Below are positions 1-9,489 of a stretch of DNA of 64,000 bases, piece after piece; positions within the stretch are counted from its first letter, which is position 1, and each line of letters begins with the position of its first letter. Both the position numbers and the translations under genes were made by a program. The notes under the pieces were generated by a model. It was given only the letters and a program-made list of their open reading frames with translations. It was not told the origin of the DNA and did no database searches. The DNA comes from Azophilus sp965247035 (GTDB lineage Bacteria > Pseudomonadota > Gammaproteobacteria > Pseudomonadales > Azotimanducaceae), in assembly GCA_965247035.1 (NCBI GenBank), contig CBDFGJ010000001.1, positions 1 through 64,000 of the forward strand. Direction: 5' to 3'.

Positions 1-3000
1 CTGATCCAACGACGGGTTTTCCGACTCCGCCACGCTTTCTTGGAGCCGGGCGAGTTCGGCCGCCAGTTCGTCGATCTCTCCCTGCAGCCGCGTGAGCAGC
101 TCGGCTGACTCCGCGCCCTCAGGCTGCAGATACTGATCGAAGGTTTCCAGCAAGGTGGTGAACACCTCCACATCTTCCGGATCCGTCGTGCTGTCGAGGA
201 CCTTGCTGAGCGCCGCCCGCACTTCGGCGGGGCTGCTCGCGTCCAAGGCGGCGTAGGCCTCGGGGGAGAGCTCTGGCTCAAGCAGCGCATCGACCAGGAC
301 GGCGAGCTCCTCAAGGTCCTTATCGGGCTCTATGGCGGGGCGCGGGGGTGGACGGCCTGTCGCGTGGCGATTGGCGGTGGCGTCGATCCAATCCTGCATT
401 TTCTGGACCATTTCATCGCCGACATCCGAGAGGATGCCTGGGTCCGGCTCCTCGACCGGCTCGACGGAACCATCGGCCTTGAGGGCATCATCGGGCCAAG
501 CATCGCTCAACCTGTCCACCTCCGCTTGGTCGAACGCTGCGAACGGGTCATGTGGGCGCGTGTCGTCGATGCTCTTGAGCGCTGGCTCGTCGGGGCCAGC
601 GGCCTTGAGGGCATCATCGAACCAAGCATCGGCCAACCTGTCCACCTCCGCTGGATCGACCGCCTCGAGCGGGTGCGGATCGATGGCGAGCGCGTTCGCT
701 AGCTGATTGCCGTCCGGGACGTCGATTGGGTCAAGGTCGCCCAAGCTGACGGGCGGGTCGCTGTCGGCCAGGTCGATGGTGGCGTACCCTGCGTCCGGGT
801 CGATGTGCGCGTCAACGCCGGCCGGAGCCGGCCAGACATCCACCTGCTCCACGTTGCCGACCGAGGTCGGCGCATCGCCTCGGGGATTGATGGCGTCCGC
901 CGGCGCAAGCGAACGGCTCGGCTCGCCCGCATTCGCGCCTAGGTACTTGGCGGCGATCTCGTCGTATCCCGGTGCGTTAGGCATCGGCATTGGGGCTCGT
1001 TCGGCCACGGGCAGGCCGGCTTCGAATCGATGGCCGTCCGGCAGGCCGTCGAGGACCGCGCGCGCATCCTCGCCCGACCCCCCGGCGTCGCCGGCGAGCG
1101 CGCCTTGGCGCCAATCGGCGATCATTTTCTCGCGACGGGTACGGGCGTGCTGCCGGAACTGTTCAAGATCGTAGGGAATCTGCTCCGGAGGCGGGTCGAG
1201 CGTCGAATCCACCTTGAGGATGTAGTTGCTCGGGAGATCCATTTTCCGGTTGGTGCCTTTGATCTGGAGCGTGGTCAAGCCTTGGTCGACTTGCTCCTGC
1301 AGGGCTGAGGAGATCCTGATCACCGGCAGCCCATCCTCCACCGGCACGGCTTTGCCGTCCTGCAGGACGATCCTTCCATTCGCCGTGAAGTACGAGCCGT
1401 CGGCCGGCAGCTCAAGCGCCTCCAGCTCGTGGGGACTGGCGAGGTGCAGCCATAGATTCTCCTCCTTCACGGGAGCCTGGCGGCTCGGGTCCGACGGGAG
1501 CGCATCCAGGCGGTAGCGATTGACTCTCCCGCGATCAGGGGCTGCGTAAAAGTCATCGGGGAGCGCTGCGTTAGGATCCTCCAGCGTGTGGTAAGGGTGC
1601 TTATAGTCCCCGATCGCATCGTAAAGGTGCTCGCCTTCATTGTCGGCCAAGGCTCCATCGCCACGAGGCTTTCGGAGCACATCGTAAATGTCGTGATGGC
1701 CGGCCGAGGCTTCGTCGCCTCCCCACCTGGCGCCGTCCGGCCCAATCTGAGGCGTTGCGCGGCCGGGGCTTTGCGGTTCGCGCCAGCGGGCCACGTCGGG
1801 CTGGCTCCCGTCCAGCGCATCGGCGGAGCGCTTGGTGGCGATGCTGGGCAGGTCGTCCCTGCCGGGCGGCAACGGCGGCGGCGCGTCCGGGTCTCCGGAC
1901 CGGCCGATCTCAGCGAAATCATCGATCTCAGCGTACGGATCCTCGGCCCGACCCCCGCCGATCCCAGCGAACTCATCGAACTCAGCGTACAGATCCTCGG
2001 ACAGACCTTCGAGGGGCCTGCCGGGCGGCGGCTGCGGCACGCCCGGGTCTCCGTACCGGTACCCGCCACCGTACAGATCCTCGGACATACCCTCAATGTC
2101 GATCTGGCTGGGCTTGACCTCCAGGCTCCGCAGGGATTCGGTCTCCGCCACGTCTGGGGCGGGCGATGGCGACGGCGCCAAGAAGCCTCTGTCGTAAACC
2201 GGGTCGTCGAAGTGGAAGCCCTTGTCGTACGTTGGGTCGTCGAACATCGACCGCCACCCCTCGGTGGCGGGGGGGTCCGCCCGTTGATGTCGCGGCGGCG
2301 GGGCCGGCGGCCCCGCCTCGGCGGGGATCGAACGCGAGATGCGGACGTCCGCCCCTTCATCCACCGTGTCCACCGCATCGGGCACGGCCCGGGCAAAGCC
2401 GCCGCGCCACTCGTAGCCCAGCGGCAGCGGGTCGCCCGGCTGGGCGGTTTCCAGAAGCCGGGCGCCGCCATCGCCGCCTGTGGGATGTTTGGCCTGGGGC
2501 CAGGTGATGGGCGACTTTTGCCCGGCGGAGGGCGCGGGGGCGTTGCCGGGGGGGCCGATCTCAGCGTACGGCGACTCGTCGATGGCGGCGTACGGCGACT
2601 TGTCGAAATCGGCGGCTTGGCCGGGACGTGCCCGGTGCTCTCCCGGCGCGGCGCCGGCGCTTTCCAGATCCCGGTAGACGAAGGAATCCTCCAAGCCTGG
2701 GGAGATCCTCCCAGCCTTGTCGATTTCGTTGATTTGCCGTTGCGTGTCAAGGGCGTCGTTCAATTTGCCGGCGTGCAGGAACTCGTCGCGCTGGGCGACC
2801 AGCAGTGAGCGGGTGTCCGTGCCCACGGCCGCCGGAGGACCGGTGAAGTTGTCCGGATTCTCCAAGACGGAGACGACGTTGCGAAACACCTCGTTGTAGG
2901 ATTCGATGCTGTCCGCTTTGGAGGCGGCCGAGCCATCGCCGCGGAAGATCGTCGTCCGATCTATTATCTCCATCAGATAGGGCGTGGGATCATGACCTTC

Positions 3001-5675
3001 CAGGACTTGCCCCTGCGCGCGCGCATAGGCGCCCACCTGATTGCTCGCAAGCTGTATGTCGGCCCCGCTCGTGTCATCGGCATCGGCCGCCATCCTACCC
3101 ATGGCGGTTTCTATCAATTCCTGCAACTGTCCGACGATCCGCTCTTGGTCAAGGTGGTCCGGCAGCGGGACGCCCGGGAAGCTGGCCAGCTCGTCGGCGC
3201 GGGCCAGCGCCGCATCGACTTCAAGGCGCGCCATCGAGTCGAACGCCGCCAGCGTGTGCCTCATGACTTCCGCCTTGTCGGCGTCGCCGGCCTGCTCAGC
3301 CAGATTGATGGCCCGCAGGTATGCATCGCGGAGCTCGAAAGGGACATCGTATGCCCGAAGGGAGCCGTCGAGCTCAAGGATCTCGTCGGTCGTCGAACCC
3401 AGAGCCTCGGCATGGGGGAGCACCAATGAGAGCATCTGCTCGCGCAGCTCCACCCGCCTCAGTTGCAGATGGTCGTAAGCGGCTAGGTGCAGCCCTTTTG
3501 GGTTGGCGCCCGATTGCGCGGTGGGGCGCTGGAAATTCACGTCGGCCTGCTGCCGGGCTTGGAGCAAATCGTCCCAATAGCCCTGAATGTCCGAAGTGTC
3601 CCTCAGCGGCGGCGCTGGGGACGGCGGCGGCGGCTCGGCCTGAGGCGTTGCTGGCCCGTCGCCCGACAAGTAGCGCATCCAGTCGGGATCGTCCCAACTG
3701 CCCGCATCGGCTTTCTCCGCAACGACCTGGCCATCCCGCTGCACCAGGATGACGCCTTCGTCCCCGGCGCCGGCGTCCTCCCCCCGCCCACGGCATCCTG
3801 GACACGCTTGAGCGCTTCGCCCGCGGCCGCCTCGTCGGAGTTCCCCACCGCCTCGGAGAGCGCGTCGAGGTCTTCGAGGGCCTGCGCGGGGTTGGCGACC
3901 CGCCCCGCCTCCCCAATCTCCTGCGCCGCCTCCAGCTTCCTGGCCTGCTCCAGCATCAGCACCTTGGCCGCTTCCTCCGCCCGCCGCGCCTCCTCCAACC
4001 GCCGCGCCAGCGCCTGTTGCATCTGCACGCTGCGCCGGTCAGGCACGAGCAGGGCTTCCGCCACCGACAGCTGCCGCCCCAGATCCTGTTGCTCGGCCAT
4101 GTATTTTACCATGTCGTCGGTGCCATCCGTGAACTCCACGCCGCGTAGAGTAAGCGCAGCCTGACGCTCAGTCAGCATATCGTATCTTTGCCTGGCGCCA
4201 TCAAGCTTTAACGCGATCTGCTGCTCATTGCTGTCGAAGCGCAACTTCAGCATCCGCGTCTCCTGCATGCACGCGTCATGCGCCGCCCTGGCATTCTCCA
4301 TCGACCTGAAGTCCTCAAACTCCTTGACTTTCGCCAACGCCTTGGTTTTCACCACCCCCTTGGCCCCCTTGGCTTCCACCAACTCCTCCAACTCCTTGGC
4401 TTCCGCCAACTCCCTGGCTTTCTCCAACGCCTGGGTTATCTCCCCTCCCCCGCGCGCCGTCTCCAGCTTCACGGCCTCATCCTGCATCAGCGCCTGGGCC
4501 GCGTCCCGCAACTGCTGCGCCTCCTCCAGCCGCCGCGCCAGCTCCTGTTGCTGGGCTATGTATCTTTCCTTGTTGGCATCCTCCGCGCTCGTGATCTGCT
4601 CCCCAAGCGCGTTGTAGCGGAACTCCAGCGCCTGCGCCTCCTCCGCGCGGGCGATATACGCCGAGCTGGCCTCCTCCAGCGGCCTGATCTCCTCCAGCGG
4701 CCTGATCTCCTCCAGCGCCGTGACCTCCTCCAGTTGCTGGGCCAGGCCCGCCTCCCTCGCGACCTGCTCATAATCATCCCCGCGCTCGAGCAACTCCGCT
4801 AACTGGCGGGAATCCTCGACGCTGAGGACCGGCCTCTCCGCGGCGGTTGCTGCGGTGTCGAGGATCGACGCCGAGGGTACGTCAAGCGCCGAAGCGCCTG
4901 TCCGGGGCCGCAGCACGCTGCCGCTTGGCGGCTCCCCCGCCGGCGGGGCCGGCGGGGCTCCGCCGGGGCCGCCGCCGCTGCCGCCGCCGCCGGCGCCGGC
5001 GCCCGGGGTCAGGTTGCGGATTCCAAGCATCACCTTCATGAGTGGCCGAAAGCCCGTCGCGGTCGTCGTGTACTGGGCGCCGCTGAACACCGCGGCGCCC
5101 GCGGCGTGGTTGCCGCTGGCGAACTCCCGCTCCACATGCAGGCCGGAGATTTCGATGAACGCGCCGTCGGCGGCGTTCGTGACCGGCTTCTCCTCCATGC
5201 CGATCAGCCCGCACAGCCAGAGATCGGCCGGCAAGGTGGCCCGCAGCCCGGCGCCGACGATCAAGTCGTCGCTCATGCCGGCCAGAAGCAGTTCCGGGCC
5301 GATGTGGGTTTCAACGAGCCCGCCGCCGAAGATCGCGGTCTCCCCGTGGCAGTTGACGGTCAACTTGCCGCGCACCTCAAGGTCGTGGCTTAGCGCCACA
5401 TTGGTGCGCGACCCATGCACCTTCTCCGAGAGGTCCCCGCCCACCCGCACGGTCTCCGCGCCGTTCACGGTGTCGTTGGATTGCTCGCCCGTGGCGTCGC
5501 CGATCTCAAGGCGGTCCGACTCGCCGCGCCGCCACTCGTTGGCCGCGGAGATCGTCCGCAGGACCTCGGCCCGCAACTCAAGGGCGTAGCCATCGCTGCC
5601 GCCGCCGCCGCTTTCGAGCGGAAGGCTGACGGCGGGCGGCGTGGCTTTAGGGAGTTGTTCGTCGTCGGGCGGCAT
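1..5675 (-). CDS. Giant multidomain putative effector/structural protein, 3' end beyond the window, one frameshift
   Basis: From ATG 5675 (AGAAGG about 9 nt upstream) the minus strand is open to position 1, except for a one-base frame change at the G6 run at 3780-3785. I translated both sides and found no stop in about 1,890 codons. Residues about 65-225 are Gly/Thr-rich beta repeats (VRVGGDL, LTVNCHG) resembling the stalk of VgrG/gp5-like proteins. A Gly/Pro linker (225-260) follows, then a long charged coiled coil (about 284-625) with tandem LEEIRP units. A helical region spans about 700-990. A Pro/Gly/Tyr-rich region (about 1018-1390) carries several Y-A-E-I type motifs. After that come a beta-rich stretch, an acidic tail with a 51-bp duplication, and a final coil. 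I do not recognise a family for the whole protein. Secretion or effector function is inference. The long plus-strand open frames here are antisense shadows. Confidence 0.75.
475..651 (-). repeat. Direct repeat of about 51 bp, period 126 bp, inside the giant gene
   Basis: Positions 475-525 and 601-651 are nearly identical. They encode A-E-V-D-R-L-[SA]-D-A-W-x-D-D-A-L-K-A twice. The 126-bp offset preserves the reading frame, which supports this strand and frame as the coding one. Confidence 0.8.
3780..3785 (-). other. Apparent -1 frameshift at a six-G homopolymer inside the giant gene
   Basis: Upstream codons end ...D-A-V-G-G-G in one frame. The protein-like sequence resumes as E-D-A-G-A-G-D-E-G in the next frame, which would need seven G instead of six. 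Without the shift the frame turns into Arg-rich low-quality sequence and stops at 3603. It could be an assembly or sequencing indel, phase variation in the homopolymer, programmed slippage, or a true inactivating mutation. Confidence 0.8.
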
Positions 5676-6137
5676 GGCGAAGGCCTTCTAGTTTGCGGTG
5701 GAATCAAGGGTAAGCTAACGCGTCAATCGCCGGGCGTAAAGCGGAAAATTCGATGGAGCCTGGGGCTGGGCCGAACTATTTTTCCATCAAGCAGGTTTAA
5801 ACGGCATCAAGTGGATTTCATGCCTTGCCTGAGCGGGGGAACGGCGCTAAAAAGCTGCTCATGGTGGCCGGCGTGGCTGCGGGAGAAGTCGCGGCGGAGC
5901 GGACGCCCCGCCGCCCGCCACCCCGTCGGAACCAGCGCACCAATGCGCCGAAAATCGCCCCGGGCCGAAATTCCGGAATGTGTCTGAGCCGATTCAGCTA
6001 TGCGCTGCTGCGTCTCTCAATGTCCGTTTAGGGATCGGACCTGTCTAGTGGAAAGCCGATCATCGCCCGCGTCGGTCGGCAATTAGTCGAGGGGGAGTGC
6101 GTAGGCTTGCGGGTGCGCTTGCGCGGCAAGGGGCTTG
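5676..6137. other. Intergenic region upstream of the giant gene, with one copy of dispersed repeat B
   Basis: No convincing gene is seen. Positions 5926-5990 match 62806-62868 closely, including GCGCCGAAAATCGCC and ATTCCGGAATGTG. The promoter of the giant minus-strand gene should lie here, but I see no clear -35/-10 pair. Confidence 0.6.
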
Positions 6138-6491
6138 CTAAGTTTTAAGCGTTCGCAGCAGGCTCTCCAGATCCTTGATGATTTGCCGCACTAGCAGCCT
6201 AGGTTGCCCCTGCTCCTTTGCGGTTTCCTCACCGGCCAGGCGTTGGCTAATGCCCTTTAGGTTGATGCCTTGGTCGCGCCATGATTGGATTTGCTGGAGG
6301 ATGTGGATGTCGCGCTGTTGGTAGTAGCGCCTGTTATTGCGCCGCTCAATGGGGCCAAGCTGGGGGATTTCCCGCTCCCAATAGCGCAGAGCGCTTTGCT
6401 CCACACCCAGCAGCAGGCTTACTTCGCCGATGGTGAAATAGCGTTTGGCGGGATTGACTGACGTTTCAGAAATCCGGCTGGGAGCCTTCAT
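6138..6491 (-). CDS. MerR-family transcriptional regulator, 117 aa
   Basis: Small MerR-type regulator with one winged-helix DNA-binding domain near the N terminus (RYFTIGEVSLLLGV, then ALRYWEREIPQL and RRNNRRYYQQRDI), followed by a helical segment and no evident effector domain. Its length and its position directly after ihfA match the MerR-like gene that ends the infC-ihfA operon in Pseudomonas and other gammaproteobacteria. The chosen ATG lies inside the last 26 bp of ihfA, so translational coupling is likely. Its ligand and targets are unknown. The family assignment is firm; the role is not known. Confidence 0.9.
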   Translation of the reverse strand: MKAPSRISETSVNPAKRYFTIGEVSLLLGVEQSALRYWEREIPQLGPIERRNNRRYYQQRDIHILQQIQSWRDQGINLKGISQRLAGEETAKEQGQPRLLVRQIIKDLESLLRTLKT

Positions 6492-6774
6492 AAGCGCCTA
6501 CGCGGGCCCTGAGTTTCTGCCCGGAGTGGAAGGTCACTATGCGCCGTGCGGATATGGGGATGTTCTGCCCGGATGTTGGGTTTCGGCCGGGGCGCTCGGC
6601 CTTGTCGCGTGGCGTGAAGTTGCCAAAGCCAGACAGCTTGGCTGGCTCGTTGCGCTCCAGGCATTGCACAAGCTCCTCGAAGAACAGATGCATGATTTCC
6701 TTCGCTTCCCGGCTGCTCAACCCGAGCTCATTGCACAGTCGTTCAGACATGTCTGATTTTGTCAGTGCCCTCAT
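6466..6774 (-). CDS. ihfA: Integration host factor alpha subunit, 102 aa
   Basis: IHF alpha forms a heterodimer with IHF beta that bends DNA at specific sites in recombination, replication and transcription. The sequence has the HU/IHF fold: N-terminal helices (MRALTKSDMSERLCNELGL), then the signature GFGNFTPRDKAERPGRNP with the DNA-intercalating proline in RPGRNP, and IPISARRIVTF near the end. The length is normal. It sits downstream of pheT, as in most gammaproteobacteria. Its start is embedded in a 116-bp tandem duplication: the ATG overlaps the TGA of a short upstream frame (ATGA), so expression may depend on translation of that frame. Confidence 0.97.
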   Translation of the reverse strand: MRALTKSDMSERLCNELGLSSREAKEIMHLFFEELVQCLERNEPAKLSGFGNFTPRDKAERPGRNPTSGQNIPISARRIVTFHSGQKLRARVGAYEGSQPDF

Positions 6775-6983
6775 AGAGGCTTTTTCCTCCCCAGTGATGT
6801 TTTTTGATGGATCACTCGCACTATGCTGGGTGCTTGAACGAAGCTGAGCCCCAGTTCGGCTTGCAATTCTGATTGTGTTAGTGCCCTCATAGAGGCTTTG
6901 TTCTTCCCCGTGAGGCGTTTTGATGGATCGCCCGCACTATGTGGGGCACTTTAGCGAAGCTGAGCCCCCAGTTCGGCCTGCAA
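6752..6983. repeat. Two tandem copies (about 116 bp each) of the pheT 3' end, spacer and ihfA 5' end
   Basis: Copies at 6752-6867 and 6868-6983 share GTGCCCTCATAGAGGCTTT, TTTTGATGGATC, GCACTATG and GCTGAGCCCC, with scattered substitutions. The copy nearer pheT still encodes the true pheT end; the copy nearer ihfA supplies the true ihfA start. The divergence shows the duplication is not recent. Confidence 0.9.
6771..6890 (-). CDS. 39-codon chimeric frame between pheT and ihfA, made by tandem duplication
   Basis: The frame begins with a copy of the ihfA start (M-R-A-L-T-Q-S-E), runs into a copy of the pheT 3' end (L-Q-A-E-L-G-L-S) and then into the duplicated spacer. It stops at a TGA that overlaps the ihfA ATG. 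It arose by duplication of the pheT/ihfA junction and probably has no product function, but it could act as a coupled leader for ihfA. Whether it is translated is not known. Confidence 0.45.
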   Translation of the reverse strand: MRALTQSELQAELGLSFVQAPSIVRVIHQKTSLGRKKPL

Positions 6984-9332
6984 CGCCAGCAGTGCATTAT
7001 CCATGCAGTGCGAAATTGCAACTTCCGTTAAGGTGTACGAAGCATCTTGGAAGGTCAAGCCCACAGCGACACTTTTTTTATTGGGCTCAATGTCTTTGCC
7101 ACGATAGACGTCGAACAAGCTGAATCCGGCCAGCTTGGGTGCAAGGGCCCGCATCAACGTCGTGCGGATTTGTTCAGCGGTGATGGACTCATCCACCAGC
7201 ACGCATAGATCCCTGCTGGCGCTGGGCGTCTTGGGGATCTCGCGGAACTTGGGTGCTTGATGGGCCAACGCTGCCTGAGCCGCCAACTCGAATACGCACA
7301 CACCGAAACCAAGTTCCAGCCGCTGTTCCATTGCCGGATGCAGGCGCCCCAAGCGCCCTATCTCCTCGCCTCCGACCTGCACGGTTGCTTGTTGGCCGGG
7401 ATGCAGTTGCTTGGCGTCGGAGGCGGCAAAGCTGACCGGGCCGCCGCCGGCCCACTCAAGCAGGCGCTCCACAGCGCCCTTCAGGTCAAAGAAGTCCATG
7501 GCGGCGGGCTTTTCGTGCCAATTTTGAGGGTTGCGGTCGCCCCACATCAGTCCACCCAACCGCAATTCTTGTTCCGCAACGGTGCCGGGCTTGAAGCAAT
7601 ACCCCAATTCAAATGCCTGCATACGCCGGCGTTGCCGGTTCTGATTAAAGCGCAAGGCCTCGACCAAGCCGGGCAACAAGTTGGTGCGCAGCACGGACTG
7701 CTCGGAAGACATTGGGTTGGCTAGGCGAGCCGGTTTGGTGTCCGGGTCGAGCAAGTTCTGAAGCGCTGGATCGACGAAGCTGTAGGTGATGAGTTCCTGA
7801 AAGCCGGAAGCGGCGAGTTGCGTCTTAAACCGCCTTTCGCTGCTTTGCTCAAGGGCGGCTCTTCCCAGCGCCAAGGGTGCTGTGGGCAGCAGGCTCGGAA
7901 TGTTGTCGTAGCCGTGGATGCGGCAAACCTCCTCCACCAAGTCCGCTTCGATTTGGATGTCGAAGCGGTGGGATGGCGCGGCAATCGTCCAAACAATCCC
8001 GTCGATCGGAGTTTCCCGGCGTTTGAGCAGCTTGAAGTCCAGCCGCTTGAACAGGGCATCGATCTTGGCTGGTTCAATATCCACACCCGCCAACTCGCGC
8101 AGGCGTTTCTGCCGTAAGGAAACACGGCGCTCCTTGGGCAGTTCGGCCGGGTCGTTGGCCACCGTCACCGGGCCGGCGCGGCCGCTTACTATGTCCAGCA
8201 AGAGCGCCGTTGCCCTTTCCATGGCCAAGGCGGGTAGGTTGTAGTCCACGCCGCGTTCGTAGCGATGGGAGGCATCTGTGTGCAGGCCGAAGCGGCGCAC
8301 GGTTCCGGCCACGGTCAGCGGGTCGAAATAGGCGCATTCCAGAAAGACCTCACGGGTGCCAAGCTCCACGCCCGAGCGGATGCCCCCCATGACGCCGGCG
8401 ATGGCCACTGGCCCGGCGCCGTCGGCGATGATCAGAATCGATGGGTCCAGATCGATTTGGCGTCCGTCAAGCAGTTCAAGCGTCTCGCCGGCAACCGCCC
8501 GCCGCACGACGATTGGTTTGGCAAGCGCGGCCAAGTCAAAGGCGTGCATGGGCTGGCCGAGTTCGAGCATGACGTAGTTGGTGACATCCACCACCGCATT
8601 GATGCTGCGCAAGCCCGCCCGGCGCAGCCGCTCCCGCATCCAAAACGGGGTGGCCACGCCGATATCCACGCCGCTGATGACGCGGCCAAGGTAGCGGGGG
8701 CAGCCCTTGGCGTCTTCCAAGTGCACGGGCCAGGCGGTGGCGATTTCAGCCCGCGCCGGCACCGGCCTTTGCTGGCGCACCGGCAGGTCATTCAAGACGC
8801 CCACCTCTCTGGCTAGCCCGCGCAAGCTGAGGCAATCACCTCGATTGGGCGTCAGGTCAACATCTATGCAGACGTCGGCCAAGCACAGCGCCTCCTGCAA
8901 CTCCATGCCGAGGGTCAAGTTGCTGGCTAACTCCAATATGCCGCTCGCGTCATCGCCCAAGCCGAGTTCGGCAGCGCTGCACAACATGCCAGCGGAGGTG
9001 ACGCCATGAATTTCGGCGGCTTCAATGGTGGTGCCGCCGGCTAGGACGGCGTTGGCGCGGGCGAGCGCGGAGACCATGCCGGGCCGAACATTGGCCGCGC
9101 CGCAAGCCACCTGATGGACTTGGTCGCCATCCGACACTTGGCAAACGGAAAGGCGTTTTGTCGGATGTGGCGTCGTGCTTTCAACACGAGCGACCACAAC
9201 GCCCCGAAGTTCCGGCGCAACCGGGGTGACCGCTTCGATTTCCAGCCCGGCCATGGTGAGCTGCTCCAGCAGCTTGGGCCGGTCGATGTCCGGGTCAACC
9301 CACTCCCGCAGCCAAGCTTCACTGAACTTCAT
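6951..9332 (-). CDS. pheT: Phenylalanine--tRNA ligase beta subunit, 793 aa
   Basis: Beta subunit of the (alpha-beta)2 enzyme that charges tRNA-Phe. I chose ATG 9332 (M-K-F-S-E-A-W-L-R-E-W-V), which gives the usual family length and N terminus; a TTG 14 codons earlier lacks support. Visible parts are the N-terminal domain, the tRNA-binding/OB region (RGVVVARVESTTPHPTKRL), the B3/B4 editing region with VDLTPNRGDCLSLRGLAREV, the B5 domain, and a C-terminal anticodon-binding ferredoxin-like domain (PSASRDLCVLVDESI ... YTLTEVAISH). It follows pheS by about 157 bp. Its 3' end has been duplicated downstream. Confidence 0.97.
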   Translation of the reverse strand: MKFSEAWLREWVDPDIDRPKLLEQLTMAGLEIEAVTPVAPELRGVVVARVESTTPHPTKRLSVCQVSDGDQVHQVACGAANVRPGMVSALARANAVLAGGTTIEAAEIHGVTSAGMLCSAAELGLGDDASGILELASNLTLGMELQEALCLADVCIDVDLTPNRGDCLSLRGLAREVGVLNDLPVRQQRPVPARAEIATAWPVHLEDAKGCPRYLGRVISGVDIGVATPFWMRERLRRAGLRSINAVVDVTNYVMLELGQPMHAFDLAALAKPIVVRRAVAGETLELLDGRQIDLDPSILIIADGAGPVAIAGVMGGIRSGVELGTREVFLECAYFDPLTVAGTVRRFGLHTDASHRYERGVDYNLPALAMERATALLLDIVSGRAGPVTVANDPAELPKERRVSLRQKRLRELAGVDIEPAKIDALFKRLDFKLLKRRETPIDGIVWTIAAPSHRFDIQIEADLVEEVCRIHGYDNIPSLLPTAPLALGRAALEQSSERRFKTQLAASGFQELITYSFVDPALQNLLDPDTKPARLANPMSSEQSVLRTNLLPGLVEALRFNQNRQRRRMQAFELGYCFKPGTVAEQELRLGGLMWGDRNPQNWHEKPAAMDFFDLKGAVERLLEWAGGGPVSFAASDAKQLHPGQQATVQVGGEEIGRLGRLHPAMEQRLELGFGVCVFELAAQAALAHQAPKFREIPKTPSASRDLCVLVDESITAEQIRTTLMRALAPKLAGFSLFDVYRGKDIEPNKKSVAVGLTFQDASYTLTEVAISHCMDNALLALQAELGAQLR

Positions 9333-9489
9333 GGTTATGGCCGCGTCTTGAAGGTTGGGTGGGTGGTTTTGCAAGCCTGTTCAATGGACTAGCCAAGTGC
9401 AGAGCCAAGCCGCTTGATCGCGGTGAGGGGGCGGCGAATGAGCCCAGCCCGCATCCACTGTTGCCATGCGGGTCTGTGGCGCCGCTTCA

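Noticed and set aside
1467..2750. 427-codon minus-strand open frame in another phase
   Set aside because: Arg/Pro/Thr/Ser-rich translation typical of a shifted frame; the chosen frame carries repeats and coiled coils.
1588..2808. 406-codon plus-strand open frame over the giant gene
   Set aside because: It is antisense to a continuous minus-strand frame. Its product is Arg/Gly/Val-rich without domains, and open antisense frames are expected in GC-rich coding DNA.
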